NCBI GenBank assembly: GCA_017397655.1
Contig: JAFQIG010000079.1
Coordinates: 1 to 37,925 of the forward strand
Reading direction: 5' to 3'
From: Clostridia bacterium
GTDB lineage: Bacteria > Bacillota > Clostridia > Oscillospirales > Acutalibacteraceae
Length of the DNA stretch: 37,925 nt
A program made the translations under genes and the position numbers. Under the pieces are notes generated by a model. It was given only the letters and a program-made list of their open reading frames with translations. It ran no database searches and had not been told where the DNA came from. Below, one piece after another: positions 15,603 to 23,434 of the stretch (within the stretch, counting starts at the first letter, position 1; the number at the start of each line of letters is the position of its first letter).

Positions 15603-17504
15603 TTATTCAGATTGTAATATTCTTGAGCTGTTTATAAGAACAGCAAAAGCACCGATATTATGAAGTACCGCGCCCATCAGCGCACTGATTATTCCGAACG
15701 AAGACAAAAGTATCATCGAAAAACTGACAATACAGGACAGCACGAGATTCTGATAAATTATACTCTGAGTCTTTCGTGCGAGCCTTATAACAAACGGAAT
15801 ATTCCTGAGATTATTGTTCATAAGTGCAATATCGGCAGACTGAATGGCAAGATCGGAACCCATTGCTCCCATTGCGATGCCGACATCCGCTTCCCTGAGT
15901 GACAGCGCATCATTGATTCCGTCACCGATACACAAAACGAAGTTGTCTTCCTTAATCTGCCTGACCGCCTCCAGCTTATCAAGCGGCAGAAGCTGTGCCT
16001 TGACCTCGTCTATCTCCATCTTTTCGGTAACGGCATCCGCTGATGCCTGTCTGTCGCCCGTCAGAACAACAATTTTTTCCGCACCAAGCTCCTTGAGCTC
16101 TGTCATACATAAGCCTGCATTATCTCTGACGGTATCCGAAAAGCCGAGAAAGCCGAGCAAAGTGCCGTTGAGTGTTACATAACTGACCGAGGCTGTCTCG
16201 CTGTCACCAAAGCCGTCAGGTATCTCTATATCAAAACTCGCAAGAAGCGACCTGTTACCGAAAAGAATACGCTTTGACCCATCCTTTGAAATACCCTCGA
16301 TACCCTTTCCTGCGTGTTCCTTTACGTCAAAGCGCTCCTGAACCGCTTCGGCGCTGCCACATCCCGAAAGTGCTCTCGATATCGGATGATTTGAAGATGA
16401 TGCAACAGAAACAGCTGTGTCGAGAAGCAGTTTTTTGTCCGTACCGTCAATAGGCGTAACACAGCAAAGTGACAGCTCGCCCGTCGTGATTGTTCCCGTT
16501 TTGTCAAAAACCACCGAATCAATCTCTGTCAATTCCTCAATAAACTTTGAATTCTTGATAAGAATACCTCTTCTGATTGCCGCAGAAAGTGCCGCTATCA
16601 TCGGAGCAGAGCTGACGAGCATCTGACCGCACGGACACGATACAACCAGAATTGCTATTGCCTTCGATATGTCTCTCGTAAACAGCGCCACCGCCGTTGC
16701 GATAACGAGTATCAGCGGTATGTAATAGCGCATAAACCGATCGATCAGTCTCGACTGGGAGGTTTCGATATTCTCGGATTCCTCCAGAAGCGAAAGTATC
16801 TTTGAAAACGATGTATCAACATATTCCTTTTCTACTCTGACGGTTATCTGACCGTCAATGTTGACGGTGCCCGCATAGACATTTTCGCCTGTTGTAACAT
16901 AAGCAGGCTCCGGCTCACCCGTCAGAGACTTCTGGTCAATGTGCGTATCACCGCTTGTTACAACACCGTCAATCGGTATTCCCGAACCCGGCTTTACGAT
17001 AATGACCTGACCTTTTTTCAGCGTTTTTGCCGATACGGTCTGCTCCTTACCGTCCTCATACAGAACGGCTGTGTCGTGACTCATTTTGCGCAGTCCGTCA
17101 ATAACCTCTCTGCCGCCTATTATACTGCGTTCTTCAAGAAAATGCGCAATATTCAGAATCAGCGGTATCAGTATCGACAGCACAAGCTCACCTGTGCAAA
17201 AGCACGCCACAATCGCTATCGCAACGAGCATTTCCATCGCATTTTTAAATTCCTTTGACCTGATACCGTTAACAGCCGTTATCACGACAGGTATTCCCTC
17301 GGTCAGAAAACCGATTGTATAAAAGATACCCGGTACGATATCATTCTTAAAAATCATACCGTATAAGAGGCCTACGCAAAGACAGGAAAGTGATATGACG
17401 CCTCTTATAATATCACCCTTGATCTTGCTCTGTTCCTTTGATGTCAGGTTGTCCTTCATAAAGGAGTCAAGACTGTTCTTTGCCATATTATCAATATTTT
17501 CCAA
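15603..17504 (-). CDS. P1B-like heavy-metal-transporting P-type ATPase
   Basis: A 633-residue membrane ATPase. All core motifs are present: the actuator TGE (195-197), phosphorylation site DKTGT (334-338), P1B His-Pro (373-374), hinge GDGIND (527-532), and a CPC metal-site triplet in the sixth membrane span (290-292). Unusually, the CPC is followed by GQMLVSSAP rather than the common ALVISTP or ALGLATP. The last span has LHNIGAF instead of the Asp motif of Zn/Cd pumps. There is no N-terminal metal-binding (HMA) domain. The start is TTG at 17504: GGAGG at 17513-17517 is 8 bases away, while the next ATG (17486) is too far. That ribosome site sits right beside the stop of the SPFH gene, so the genes are tightly linked. 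The transported metal is unknown; it may not be Cu or Zn. Confidence 0.9.
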   Translation of the reverse strand: MENIDNMAKNSLDSFMKDNLTSKEQSKIKGDIIRGVISLSCLCVGLLYGMIFKNDIVPGIFYTIGFLTEGIPVVITAVNGIRSKEFKNAMEMLVAIAIVACFCTGELVLSILIPLILNIAHFLEERSIIGGREVIDGLRKMSHDTAVLYEDGKEQTVSAKTLKKGQVIIVKPGSGIPIDGVVTSGDTHIDQKSLTGEPEPAYVTTGENVYAGTVNIDGQITVRVEKEYVDTSFSKILSLLEESENIETSQSRLIDRFMRYYIPLILVIATAVALFTRDISKAIAILVVSCPCGQMLVSSAPMIAALSAAIRRGILIKNSKFIEELTEIDSVVFDKTGTITTGELSLCCVTPIDGTDKKLLLDTAVSVASSSNHPISRALSGCGSAEAVQERFDVKEHAGKGIEGISKDGSKRILFGNRSLLASFDIEIPDGFGDSETASVSYVTLNGTLLGFLGFSDTVRDNAGLCMTELKELGAEKIVVLTGDRQASADAVTEKMEIDEVKAQLLPLDKLEAVRQIKEDNFVLCIGDGINDALSLREADVGIAMGAMGSDLAIQSADIALMNNNLRNIPFVIRLARKTQSIIYQNLVLSCIVSFSMILLSSFGIISALMGAVLHNIGAFAVLINSSRILQSE

Positions 17505-17518
17505 GCGTGACTCCTCCT

Positions 17519-18466
17519 TTATTCAATGAATATTCTGCTGTCCCCGTCCTTGACGATTTTAACCTCACCGATTTTTTCAATTATCTGTGCTATCTTTTCG
17601 TTGTGAACACGAGTTTTGACGACGCTCGGATGAAGCTTGTATTCTTCAAGCAAGCCCCAGAATTCGACAAGCTCGGCATTAGCCTCTGAGATTGCCTTTG
17701 AATACGCGGAAGCAGCATCGGAAACCGCCTTTGCAGCCGTTGCCTGTGCCTGCGGAATTATCGTTTCGCGGTACTGTCTTGCGTTTTCGATCTGTGTCGA
17801 TGCATCAACCGTGGCCGCATTGACCTTTTCATAAACCTCGCTGACCTCCTGCGGCATACTGACCCGCGTCAGCTCAAGCGCCTTGATCGTTACACCTGCT
17901 CCTGCCGCATTCAGCTTTTGCTGTGCACGCGCGGTGACATCCTTTGCATACCTGTCCTTGCCCGATGTCAGTATGTCATCAACAGAAACTCCTGCAGCCG
18001 ATTCAACCATCGCGTTGCTCACGCAGGCATTGATCACGGAGTCAATTTCATTAACGCAAAGTGCATATGCAACGGGATCGGTAACGGTATACTTTACCGT
18101 TGCGCTGATGACGGCAATATTCTGATCACCCGTGATAACATAACCGTTACTGCGAAGATTGGACATTTTACCCGAAGTATAATGTGTATCAATCTTTTGT
18201 TCAATAACGCTGCCTGTCGGCACAATAATAACCTCGTCGATGATATAAGGAAAAGCAAGCATAAGACCGGGCTCGTGCACCTGCTCTTCGTACGTGTTTC
18301 CGACAAGTCTTCCGAAGCGAAGAATCAAAGCAACGTTACCGCTTTTAACAAACCGAACGCCCGAAAAGCAGATCAGTACAACTATCAGAGCAACCGCAAT
18401 AACAAAAAACTTTGACAATGAAGAAAGAATGTCACTGAGAACATCATTCTTTTTGTTTTTTCTCAT
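17519..18466 (-). CDS. SPFH (band 7) membrane protein, HflC-like
   Basis: A 315-residue protein with one N-terminal membrane span (about 15-38) followed by an SPFH domain (about 38-210). An Ala/Glu-rich coiled-coil helix comes next, then a short C-terminal domain. FSGVRFVKSGNVALILRFGRL and PGLMLAFPYIIDEVIIVPTG are the classical HflC/HflK entry motifs. Such proteins form large membrane cages, in E. coli around the FtsH protease. No ftsH is present here. Its ATG overlaps the previous SPFH stop (TAATG), and its stop overlaps the ribosome-site region of the ATPase gene, so the proteins should be made in defined ratio. Assignment to SPFH is firm; the HflC label is by analogy. Confidence 0.88.
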   Translation of the reverse strand: MRKNKKNDVLSDILSSLSKFFVIAVALIVVLICFSGVRFVKSGNVALILRFGRLVGNTYEEQVHEPGLMLAFPYIIDEVIIVPTGSVIEQKIDTHYTSGKMSNLRSNGYVITGDQNIAVISATVKYTVTDPVAYALCVNEIDSVINACVSNAMVESAAGVSVDDILTSGKDRYAKDVTARAQQKLNAAGAGVTIKALELTRVSMPQEVSEVYEKVNAATVDASTQIENARQYRETIIPQAQATAAKAVSDAASAYSKAISEANAELVEFWGLLEEYKLHPSVVKTRVHNEKIAQIIEKIGEVKIVKDGDSRIFIE

Positions 18467-19548
18467 TATGCTACCTCCGCCTCTTCAAGAAGAGTGTGAA
18501 GCGAAGCAAAAACAGCCTGTCTGTCCTCTTCGGGAAGCTGTGTCATAATATAATTCAGATCACCGATAATAACCTCGTCCGACGTATCCTTATCAATCAT
18601 ACCTGCGTACTCAAGAAGAACGTTGAACGGATATGAATCAGCCGTCACAACAAGAACAGAATCCTCGTCAACCGATGCAACAAGAGTATCAAGCTCTTTA
18701 AGGAACTTATAAAGACTCATGTTAGCCTCCTGTGCCTGTGCATAGATTTCGGCTACTTCCGTTTCGGTCTTTGATCTGATATCTGCAGCCTCAATCTCGC
18801 CCTCGGCAATAATCTGTGCCGCTTCGGCATCGGCATCGGAAATAATCTTGTTTGCGTCACGCTGTGCGTTAGCAAGAATTGTGTCGATATCCTTCTGACG
18901 ATCAGCAGTCATCTGTTCAAAAACACTCTCAAGGTTAGTATCGGGAAGCGAAATGCGCAGAATGCTGACATCGGTAACGGTAATGCCGTAGTTATTTTCA
19001 CAGTTTGTTCTGACCTTTTCAAAGATCTTTTTCTGAATCTCCTCGGTATTGATCTTTTCCTTGTCAAGAGACACCAGCGCGGACAACTCATAAGCACCCA
19101 TAACGCTGTTGGTTGCGCTGAAAATCTGATCCTTTATGTAAGAGTCAACCTTTGCGGCAGAGCCTACGCTGTTATAATACTTCAAGGGATCGGAAACCGA
19201 CCATATTGCATATGACTGAAGAATAATGTTGCGGTTGTCCTTTGTTGTGGTTTCAAGGAAATCCGATTCAAGATACTGCTGTCTGCCGTCAAAGCTGACA
19301 ACATTTTCAAACGGCCACGGAAGCTTAAAATAGAGTCCCGACTGTGTGACAACCTTTCTCGGTGCACCGAAACGGAGAATTATGCTTCCGCTTCCCTCTC
19401 TGACCTCAGTTGTAAACATAAAGAACAAGAGTACAACAACGATAATCAGAGCAACCGCTATCTTGATAATACGCATTGCCTTTCCGTTATCACCGTTAAT
19501 CCTTGTCATAAAAGAACCGAGCTTTGCTTTTATAGTCATTTTGTTCAC
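18466..19548 (-). CDS. SPFH (band 7) membrane protein, HflK-like
   Basis: A 360-residue protein with a cytoplasmic N-terminus, a membrane span at about 25-47 (KIAVALIIVVVLLFFMFTTE) and an SPFH domain beginning GSGSIILRFGAPRKVV. A long charged coiled coil (about 230-285) follows, rich in Ala, Glu and Ile. The C-terminal domain is longer than in the neighbour. It lies between two other SPFH genes: 3 bp separate it from the one before and one base overlaps with the one after. A paralogue pair such as HflK-HflC forms hetero-oligomeric cages, so this protein probably alternates with the 315-residue protein. I see no sequence sign of a substrate. The SPFH family is sure; the precise orthology is not. 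Confidence 0.88.
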   Translation of the reverse strand: MNKMTIKAKLGSFMTRINGDNGKAMRIIKIAVALIIVVVLLFFMFTTEVREGSGSIILRFGAPRKVVTQSGLYFKLPWPFENVVSFDGRQQYLESDFLETTTKDNRNIILQSYAIWSVSDPLKYYNSVGSAAKVDSYIKDQIFSATNSVMGAYELSALVSLDKEKINTEEIQKKIFEKVRTNCENNYGITVTDVSILRISLPDTNLESVFEQMTADRQKDIDTILANAQRDANKIISDADAEAAQIIAEGEIEAADIRSKTETEVAEIYAQAQEANMSLYKFLKELDTLVASVDEDSVLVVTADSYPFNVLLEYAGMIDKDTSDEVIIGDLNYIMTQLPEEDRQAVFASLHTLLEEAEVA

Positions 19549-19551
19549 TCC

Positions 19552-21333
19552 TTAATCCGCTGAATCGTCCGTTTCCGGAACAGTTGGTTCGCTGTTAAAG
19601 CTTCCGAAATATATTGCCGATGAATCAACATCATCGCTCAGGATAACAAGGTTCGCCTTACCGTATGCCTCACGGACTGCCGCCAGGTATTTCTGATATT
19701 TATAGCTGTTCGGGTATTTATTGAACATCTCAAGACTTGCCAGAAATTCGGCAACCGATGACTTTGCCGCCGCTACCTTGGTACTGTTTTCTGCATTGGC
19801 GGCATTGACAGCCGTATCCTTTTGTGCCTGTGCCTGTGCGATCTTCACATTCGCCTGAGCTTCTGCTTCAAGAATGTATCTTTCCGCCGTAATCTCGGCG
19901 CTTACAATATTCTGGTATACCGATGCAATCTCTACGGGCGGATGTATGCTTTCAAGTATAACGCATACTATCTCTATTCCCATATCATATTCCGACATTT
20001 CCTTAATAAGCTCTTTTTGAAAGTTTATCGCAAAGGCTTCTCTGTCAGCCGACAAAAGTGTCGAAAGATCTGTGGTAATCGTCTTGTCCGTGACAAGCTC
20101 ATATGCGAGTGCTTCAAGAATAAGCTCGGGCGAAGATGCACTTTTAAGATACTTTTTAAGATCGGAAATTTTATATTCAAGTCTCAAGTTGATCGAAACG
20201 AGCTCATCACCGTTACCGAGCAGAAGCTTGTACTCATCACTGCCGTGGCTTGATGTCCAGATGTTATCGGTAGGCTCTGACGCTTTGTATCCGACAGTCA
20301 TCTTTTTAACGGTATCTGTATCGTAAATCTCCGTCTTATCAATCGGATAGGGCAAAACCAGATGAATACCCGGTGTCAGTGTCTTGTCACGTAAGGCACC
20401 GAATCTGTATACGGCAGCCTCCTGATACGGCTCAATCTGAACGATTCCCGTTGAAATCCACAAAAGAAGCACCGTTAAAAGAAGCGTCACGGGAGCTATC
20501 TTTTTGATATACTTGACACTCCACAGGCTTCTCATTGTGATGCCCGTACTGTTTTCAAGATAGCTGACAAAGTTAAAGCTCTGATCTTCATCCGAAAACG
20601 GAACTGCTATCTTGATAAACGGCTCTGTTGCGTAAGTCTTTTTGATCTCGATAACTACAAGCGATATTACGGTAAATATCAGATAGTAGAAAAACAGTAC
20701 AGCCAGAAGATATGCTGCATATTTGTGAACATCAAAAACTTCATAAGCACAAAGAAGCGTGCAGATTATAGTAATTACACATTGGAAGGATAACAGCTTT
20801 ATGAACAGCGAACAGTTTTTGAGCATCGCACTGACAAAATCACTGTTATTTTCCGAATGCTTACAGAACTTTTCAATTATCAGCAACAAAACAAGAATTA
20901 TCGCAGTCGTAACAGCATGACCGACACCGACGGCAGATGCTTTTTCAAACCCTGTCAGCAGGCTGATAACGTTTCTGAAGCAAGAAACTACAACTAAAAT
21001 GTATACAAAGTATCGCAGAATCTTTTTAACAAGCAGTCGGTTGATACGAACCTTCTTTTTGGGCTTTTCTTCCGTATCTTTGTTCTTTTTCCTTTTAAGA
21101 GAGGCAAAGAACCCCGTAATCGCTGCTAAAAATTTCGGTTTCTTTCTTCTGATATCCATACGTTTTAAAGAAATCAGAAGAAGATTTGTTGCACCGAAAA
21201 ACAGCGATGTTATAAACAGATGCAGATGTAAAGAAGAATTTGACCTTGTGTAAAGATTCATCGCAACAAGGCTGATACAGAAAAAAATCAGCGTTACAAC
21301 AGTGACAAGATTGCGCCCTTTAATACCTTTCAT
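19552..21333 (-). CDS. Polytopic SPFH protein: about six extra membrane spans plus HflK-like domain
   Basis: A 593-residue protein with an unusual build. The N-terminal half holds about six hydrophobic spans (near 10-27, 36-55, 107-127, 137-160, 180-200 and 205-228), with a very basic loop (about 60-105, many Lys and Arg). A seventh span (about 283-302) leads into a canonical SPFH domain (IEPYQEAAVYRFGALRD, then PGIHLVLPYPIDKTEIYDTD). An Ala/Glu coiled coil (about 480-530) and an acidic tail follow. Ordinary HflK and HflC have one span. It is the first gene of a five-gene operon with its own sigma-A promoter. The extra membrane part may anchor or surround the ATPase encoded downstream. That is inference; I know of no experiment on such a set. 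Confidence 0.85.
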   Translation of the reverse strand: MKGIKGRNLVTVVTLIFFCISLVAMNLYTRSNSSLHLHLFITSLFFGATNLLLISLKRMDIRRKKPKFLAAITGFFASLKRKKNKDTEEKPKKKVRINRLLVKKILRYFVYILVVVSCFRNVISLLTGFEKASAVGVGHAVTTAIILVLLLIIEKFCKHSENNSDFVSAMLKNCSLFIKLLSFQCVITIICTLLCAYEVFDVHKYAAYLLAVLFFYYLIFTVISLVVIEIKKTYATEPFIKIAVPFSDEDQSFNFVSYLENSTGITMRSLWSVKYIKKIAPVTLLLTVLLLWISTGIVQIEPYQEAAVYRFGALRDKTLTPGIHLVLPYPIDKTEIYDTDTVKKMTVGYKASEPTDNIWTSSHGSDEYKLLLGNGDELVSINLRLEYKISDLKKYLKSASSPELILEALAYELVTDKTITTDLSTLLSADREAFAINFQKELIKEMSEYDMGIEIVCVILESIHPPVEIASVYQNIVSAEITAERYILEAEAQANVKIAQAQAQKDTAVNAANAENSTKVAAAKSSVAEFLASLEMFNKYPNSYKYQKYLAAVREAYGKANLVILSDDVDSSAIYFGSFNSEPTVPETDDSAD

Positions 21334-21362
21334 AACACTTCTCCATAATAAAATATATATAA

Positions 21363-21392
21363 ATTATACTATATACTTTTTAAAAAAGTCAA
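21363..21392 (-). promoter_or_regulatory. Sigma-A promoter of the SPFH-ATPase operon
   Basis: On the minus strand TTGACT (21387-21392) and TATAAT (21363-21368) are 18 bp apart. The first start codon is 30 bp downstream with GGAGAAG before it. The -35 lies just behind the terminator of the alcohol dehydrogenase gene. Confidence 0.75.
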
Positions 21393-21401
21393 TAATAATA
21401 A

Positions 21402-21434
21402 ATCCGAAAATCACGCAAAAAGTGACTTTCGGAT
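21402..21434 (-). terminator. Intrinsic terminator after the alcohol dehydrogenase gene
   Basis: The 13-bp arms (21402-21414 with 21422-21434) have one mismatch and are followed on the minus strand by TTTATTATTATT. It lies 10 bp past the stop and separates this gene from the SPFH operon. Confidence 0.8.
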
Positions 21435-21444
21435 AATATTATAT

Positions 21445-22653
21445 TCAGTTAATGTCAGCAATCTTTTTGATAAGAGCGATACATTCCTGTTTATTGATAA
21501 TCTTCGGTACCGGATACTGGGGATTGCCCTCTTTAAGTGCTCTTTCGGCAATGGTTTCGATATCCTCTGCCTTTGCTTCAAGGTGTTCGGGTATGTTGAG
21601 TTTTCTGTTCATTTCCTTTACCTTGGCGATAAAGAGATTTGCCTTATCGGCATCCGTCTTCTCGCTTGTTACGATTCCCGCAACATCGGCAAGTTCTGCG
21701 AGTCTCTTGTGAGCGGATTCTCCGAACCACTCGAGAACATACGGCAGAATAACCGCATTTGCAAGTCCGTGAGGTGTACCGTACATACCGCCGAAGTTAT
21801 GTGCAATGGCGTGAACATAACCGACATACGCTCTTGTAAAGGCTACGCCTGCAAGATAAGAAGCTTCAAGCATATTCTCTCTGGCTCTTATGTCCTTGCC
21901 GTCCATATAGACCTTTTCGATATTGTCAAAGATCATACGTGTTGCCTTTTTAGCGGCAAGCTCGGTATCCTTTGTATTGCTGTTTCCGATATAAGCCTCA
22001 ACTGCATGAGTCAGAGCATCCATACCTGTTGTTGATGTGATATGAGGCGGAAGTCCGACAGTAAGCTGTGCATCAAGAACAGCATATTTCGGTCTGATGA
22101 CAGGATCCTGAATAGCGTATTTTTCGTGAGTCTTGGGATCCGTTACAACAGCGGCAAGCGTTGTCTCGGAGCCTGTACCTGCAGTTGTGGGAACAGCATA
22201 AAGTGTCGGAAGCTTCTTAAGAACCTTTAAAGTACCACGCATTTTCTGAACACTCTTATTGGGACAGACAACTCTTGCACCTGCAATTTTTGCACAGTCC
22301 ATAGGTGATCCGCCGCCGAAAGCAATGATCGCCTTGCAACCGTTATCCTTGTACAGCTTGCAGGCCTCCTCAATATTGTCAATGGTAGGATTAGGCTGTG
22401 TTCCGTCATAAACGGTATAAGCTACGTCGTTTTCATTAAGTGCTTCAAAAAGAGAATCAAGCAGATGAAGATTCATAAGTCCCTTATCGGTAACGACAAG
22501 AACGGCATCGTGACCGTTATTTTTAACGGTAGAAGCGAGCTGTCTGACCGAGCCTGATCCTTTGATAAGCTGAGGCTCTGTCCAATCAAGGAACTTTACG
22601 GCAAACTTAAAAACCGCCTGATATGCTCTGCAATAAAAATTATACAATGACAT
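21445..22653 (-). CDS. Iron-containing (group III) alcohol dehydrogenase
   Basis: A 402-residue cytoplasmic NAD(P)-dependent dehydrogenase of the iron-activated family, probably reducing an aldehyde during fermentation. The NAD-binding part has AIIAFGGGSPMDCAKIAGAR and PTTAGTGSE. The metal-binding domain has DALTHAVEAYIG and AIAHNFGGMYGTPHGLANA, which supply the Asp and His ligands. It is the single-domain form, not the aldehyde/alcohol bifunctional AdhE. The ATG at 22653 is chosen because GGAGGG lies about 6 bases upstream; two earlier in-frame starts lack this. It stands alone between a terminator and the divergent SpoIID operon, so context gives no substrate. Confidence 0.92.
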   Translation of the reverse strand: MSLYNFYCRAYQAVFKFAVKFLDWTEPQLIKGSGSVRQLASTVKNNGHDAVLVVTDKGLMNLHLLDSLFEALNENDVAYTVYDGTQPNPTIDNIEEACKLYKDNGCKAIIAFGGGSPMDCAKIAGARVVCPNKSVQKMRGTLKVLKKLPTLYAVPTTAGTGSETTLAAVVTDPKTHEKYAIQDPVIRPKYAVLDAQLTVGLPPHITSTTGMDALTHAVEAYIGNSNTKDTELAAKKATRMIFDNIEKVYMDGKDIRARENMLEASYLAGVAFTRAYVGYVHAIAHNFGGMYGTPHGLANAVILPYVLEWFGESAHKRLAELADVAGIVTSEKTDADKANLFIAKVKEMNRKLNIPEHLEAKAEDIETIAERALKEGNPQYPVPKIINKQECIALIKKIADIN

Positions 22654-22730
22654 AATCATCCCTCCGAATAAAAAGTATATCACAAACAAAACAACAATTC
22701 AAGTCATTGTGTAACATCCGCATAAACGAA

Positions 22731-22739
22731 CATATAATA
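22731..22739 (+). promoter_or_regulatory. Possible mother-cell sigma factor -10 element
   Basis: CATATAATA lies 30 bp before the SpoIID-operon start and fits the sporulation sigma-K pattern CATAnnnTA, with an AC 15 bases upstream. It also contains TATAAT-like bases, so a sigma-A reading is possible. Confidence 0.35.
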
Positions 22740-22768
22740 TTATAAAGCTTTTTGAAAGGATGGTTTTT

Positions 22769-23434
22769 ATGTCAAACGACAATCTTGATCCTGTTATAGA
22801 AAAATACCGTCGTGAGCTTGTGGAGTTCAGTCAGAAAAACCCGAAGTTCGCGGACGAAAGCGTCAATGCATCGGTTCCCGATGACAAGGAAGAAGCTGTT
22901 TTTACACAGCTTATAACAAACGTAGCATCACGTGAAGAAGAAACAAACGATCCTGTAGAAGAAGGACAGAACATACGTGACGAACTGATGTTTGCGGAAA
23001 ATGCCGAAAAATATCCTCCGTACAACAACGGAACACTCAAGCAGTATCGCAATATTGAAGAATTTCTTGTTGACAATCCCCGATCGGGCTTTCTTCGTGT
23101 GCAGGTATTTGCAGGCGAACAGACCTTCCCCGTCTCCAACGCTAACGTAATTATTACAAAAAGCTTCGGCGATCGTGAAAATGTTTTTTATGAGGAACAT
23201 ACCGATTCAAGCGGAATTATGAGCCGTATAACCCTGCCTGCACCCGACAAAAGTCTGTCGATCTATCCGTCATCACTTCAGCCGTATTCTACCTACGATA
23301 TACTTGTCACACATCCGGGGTTCAATCGTGTTGCAATCAAAAACTGTGTTGTCTTTGACGGAATTGAGACTTCACAGCTTGTTGAAATGATTCCCGAAAT
23401 ATTAAAAAATTCCGACACGAACGGAGGCGATTAA
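22769..23434 (+). CDS. Hypothetical protein with a carboxypeptidase-regulatory/Cna-B-like beta domain
   Basis: A 221-residue protein without signal peptide or membrane span. The first 100 residues are acidic and look disordered or helical. Residues about 110-205 form a beta-sandwich of carboxypeptidase-regulatory type: a strand pattern beginning FLRVQVFAGEQTFPVSNANV, a DSSGIMSRI turn and TYDILVTHPGFN. Such domains are generally binding or structural modules. The ATG at 22769 has GAAAGGA 8 bases before it. The next gene (SpoIID-like plus peptidoglycan-binding repeats) starts directly after its stop, so both are one operon. A spore-coat or cortex-related role follows only from this context. The family cannot be named securely. 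Confidence 0.75.
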   Translation: MSNDNLDPVIEKYRRELVEFSQKNPKFADESVNASVPDDKEEAVFTQLITNVASREEETNDPVEEGQNIRDELMFAENAEKYPPYNNGTLKQYRNIEEFLVDNPRSGFLRVQVFAGEQTFPVSNANVIITKSFGDRENVFYEEHTDSSGIMSRITLPAPDKSLSIYPSSLQPYSTYDILVTHPGFNRVAIKNCVVFDGIETSQLVEMIPEILKNSDTNGGD

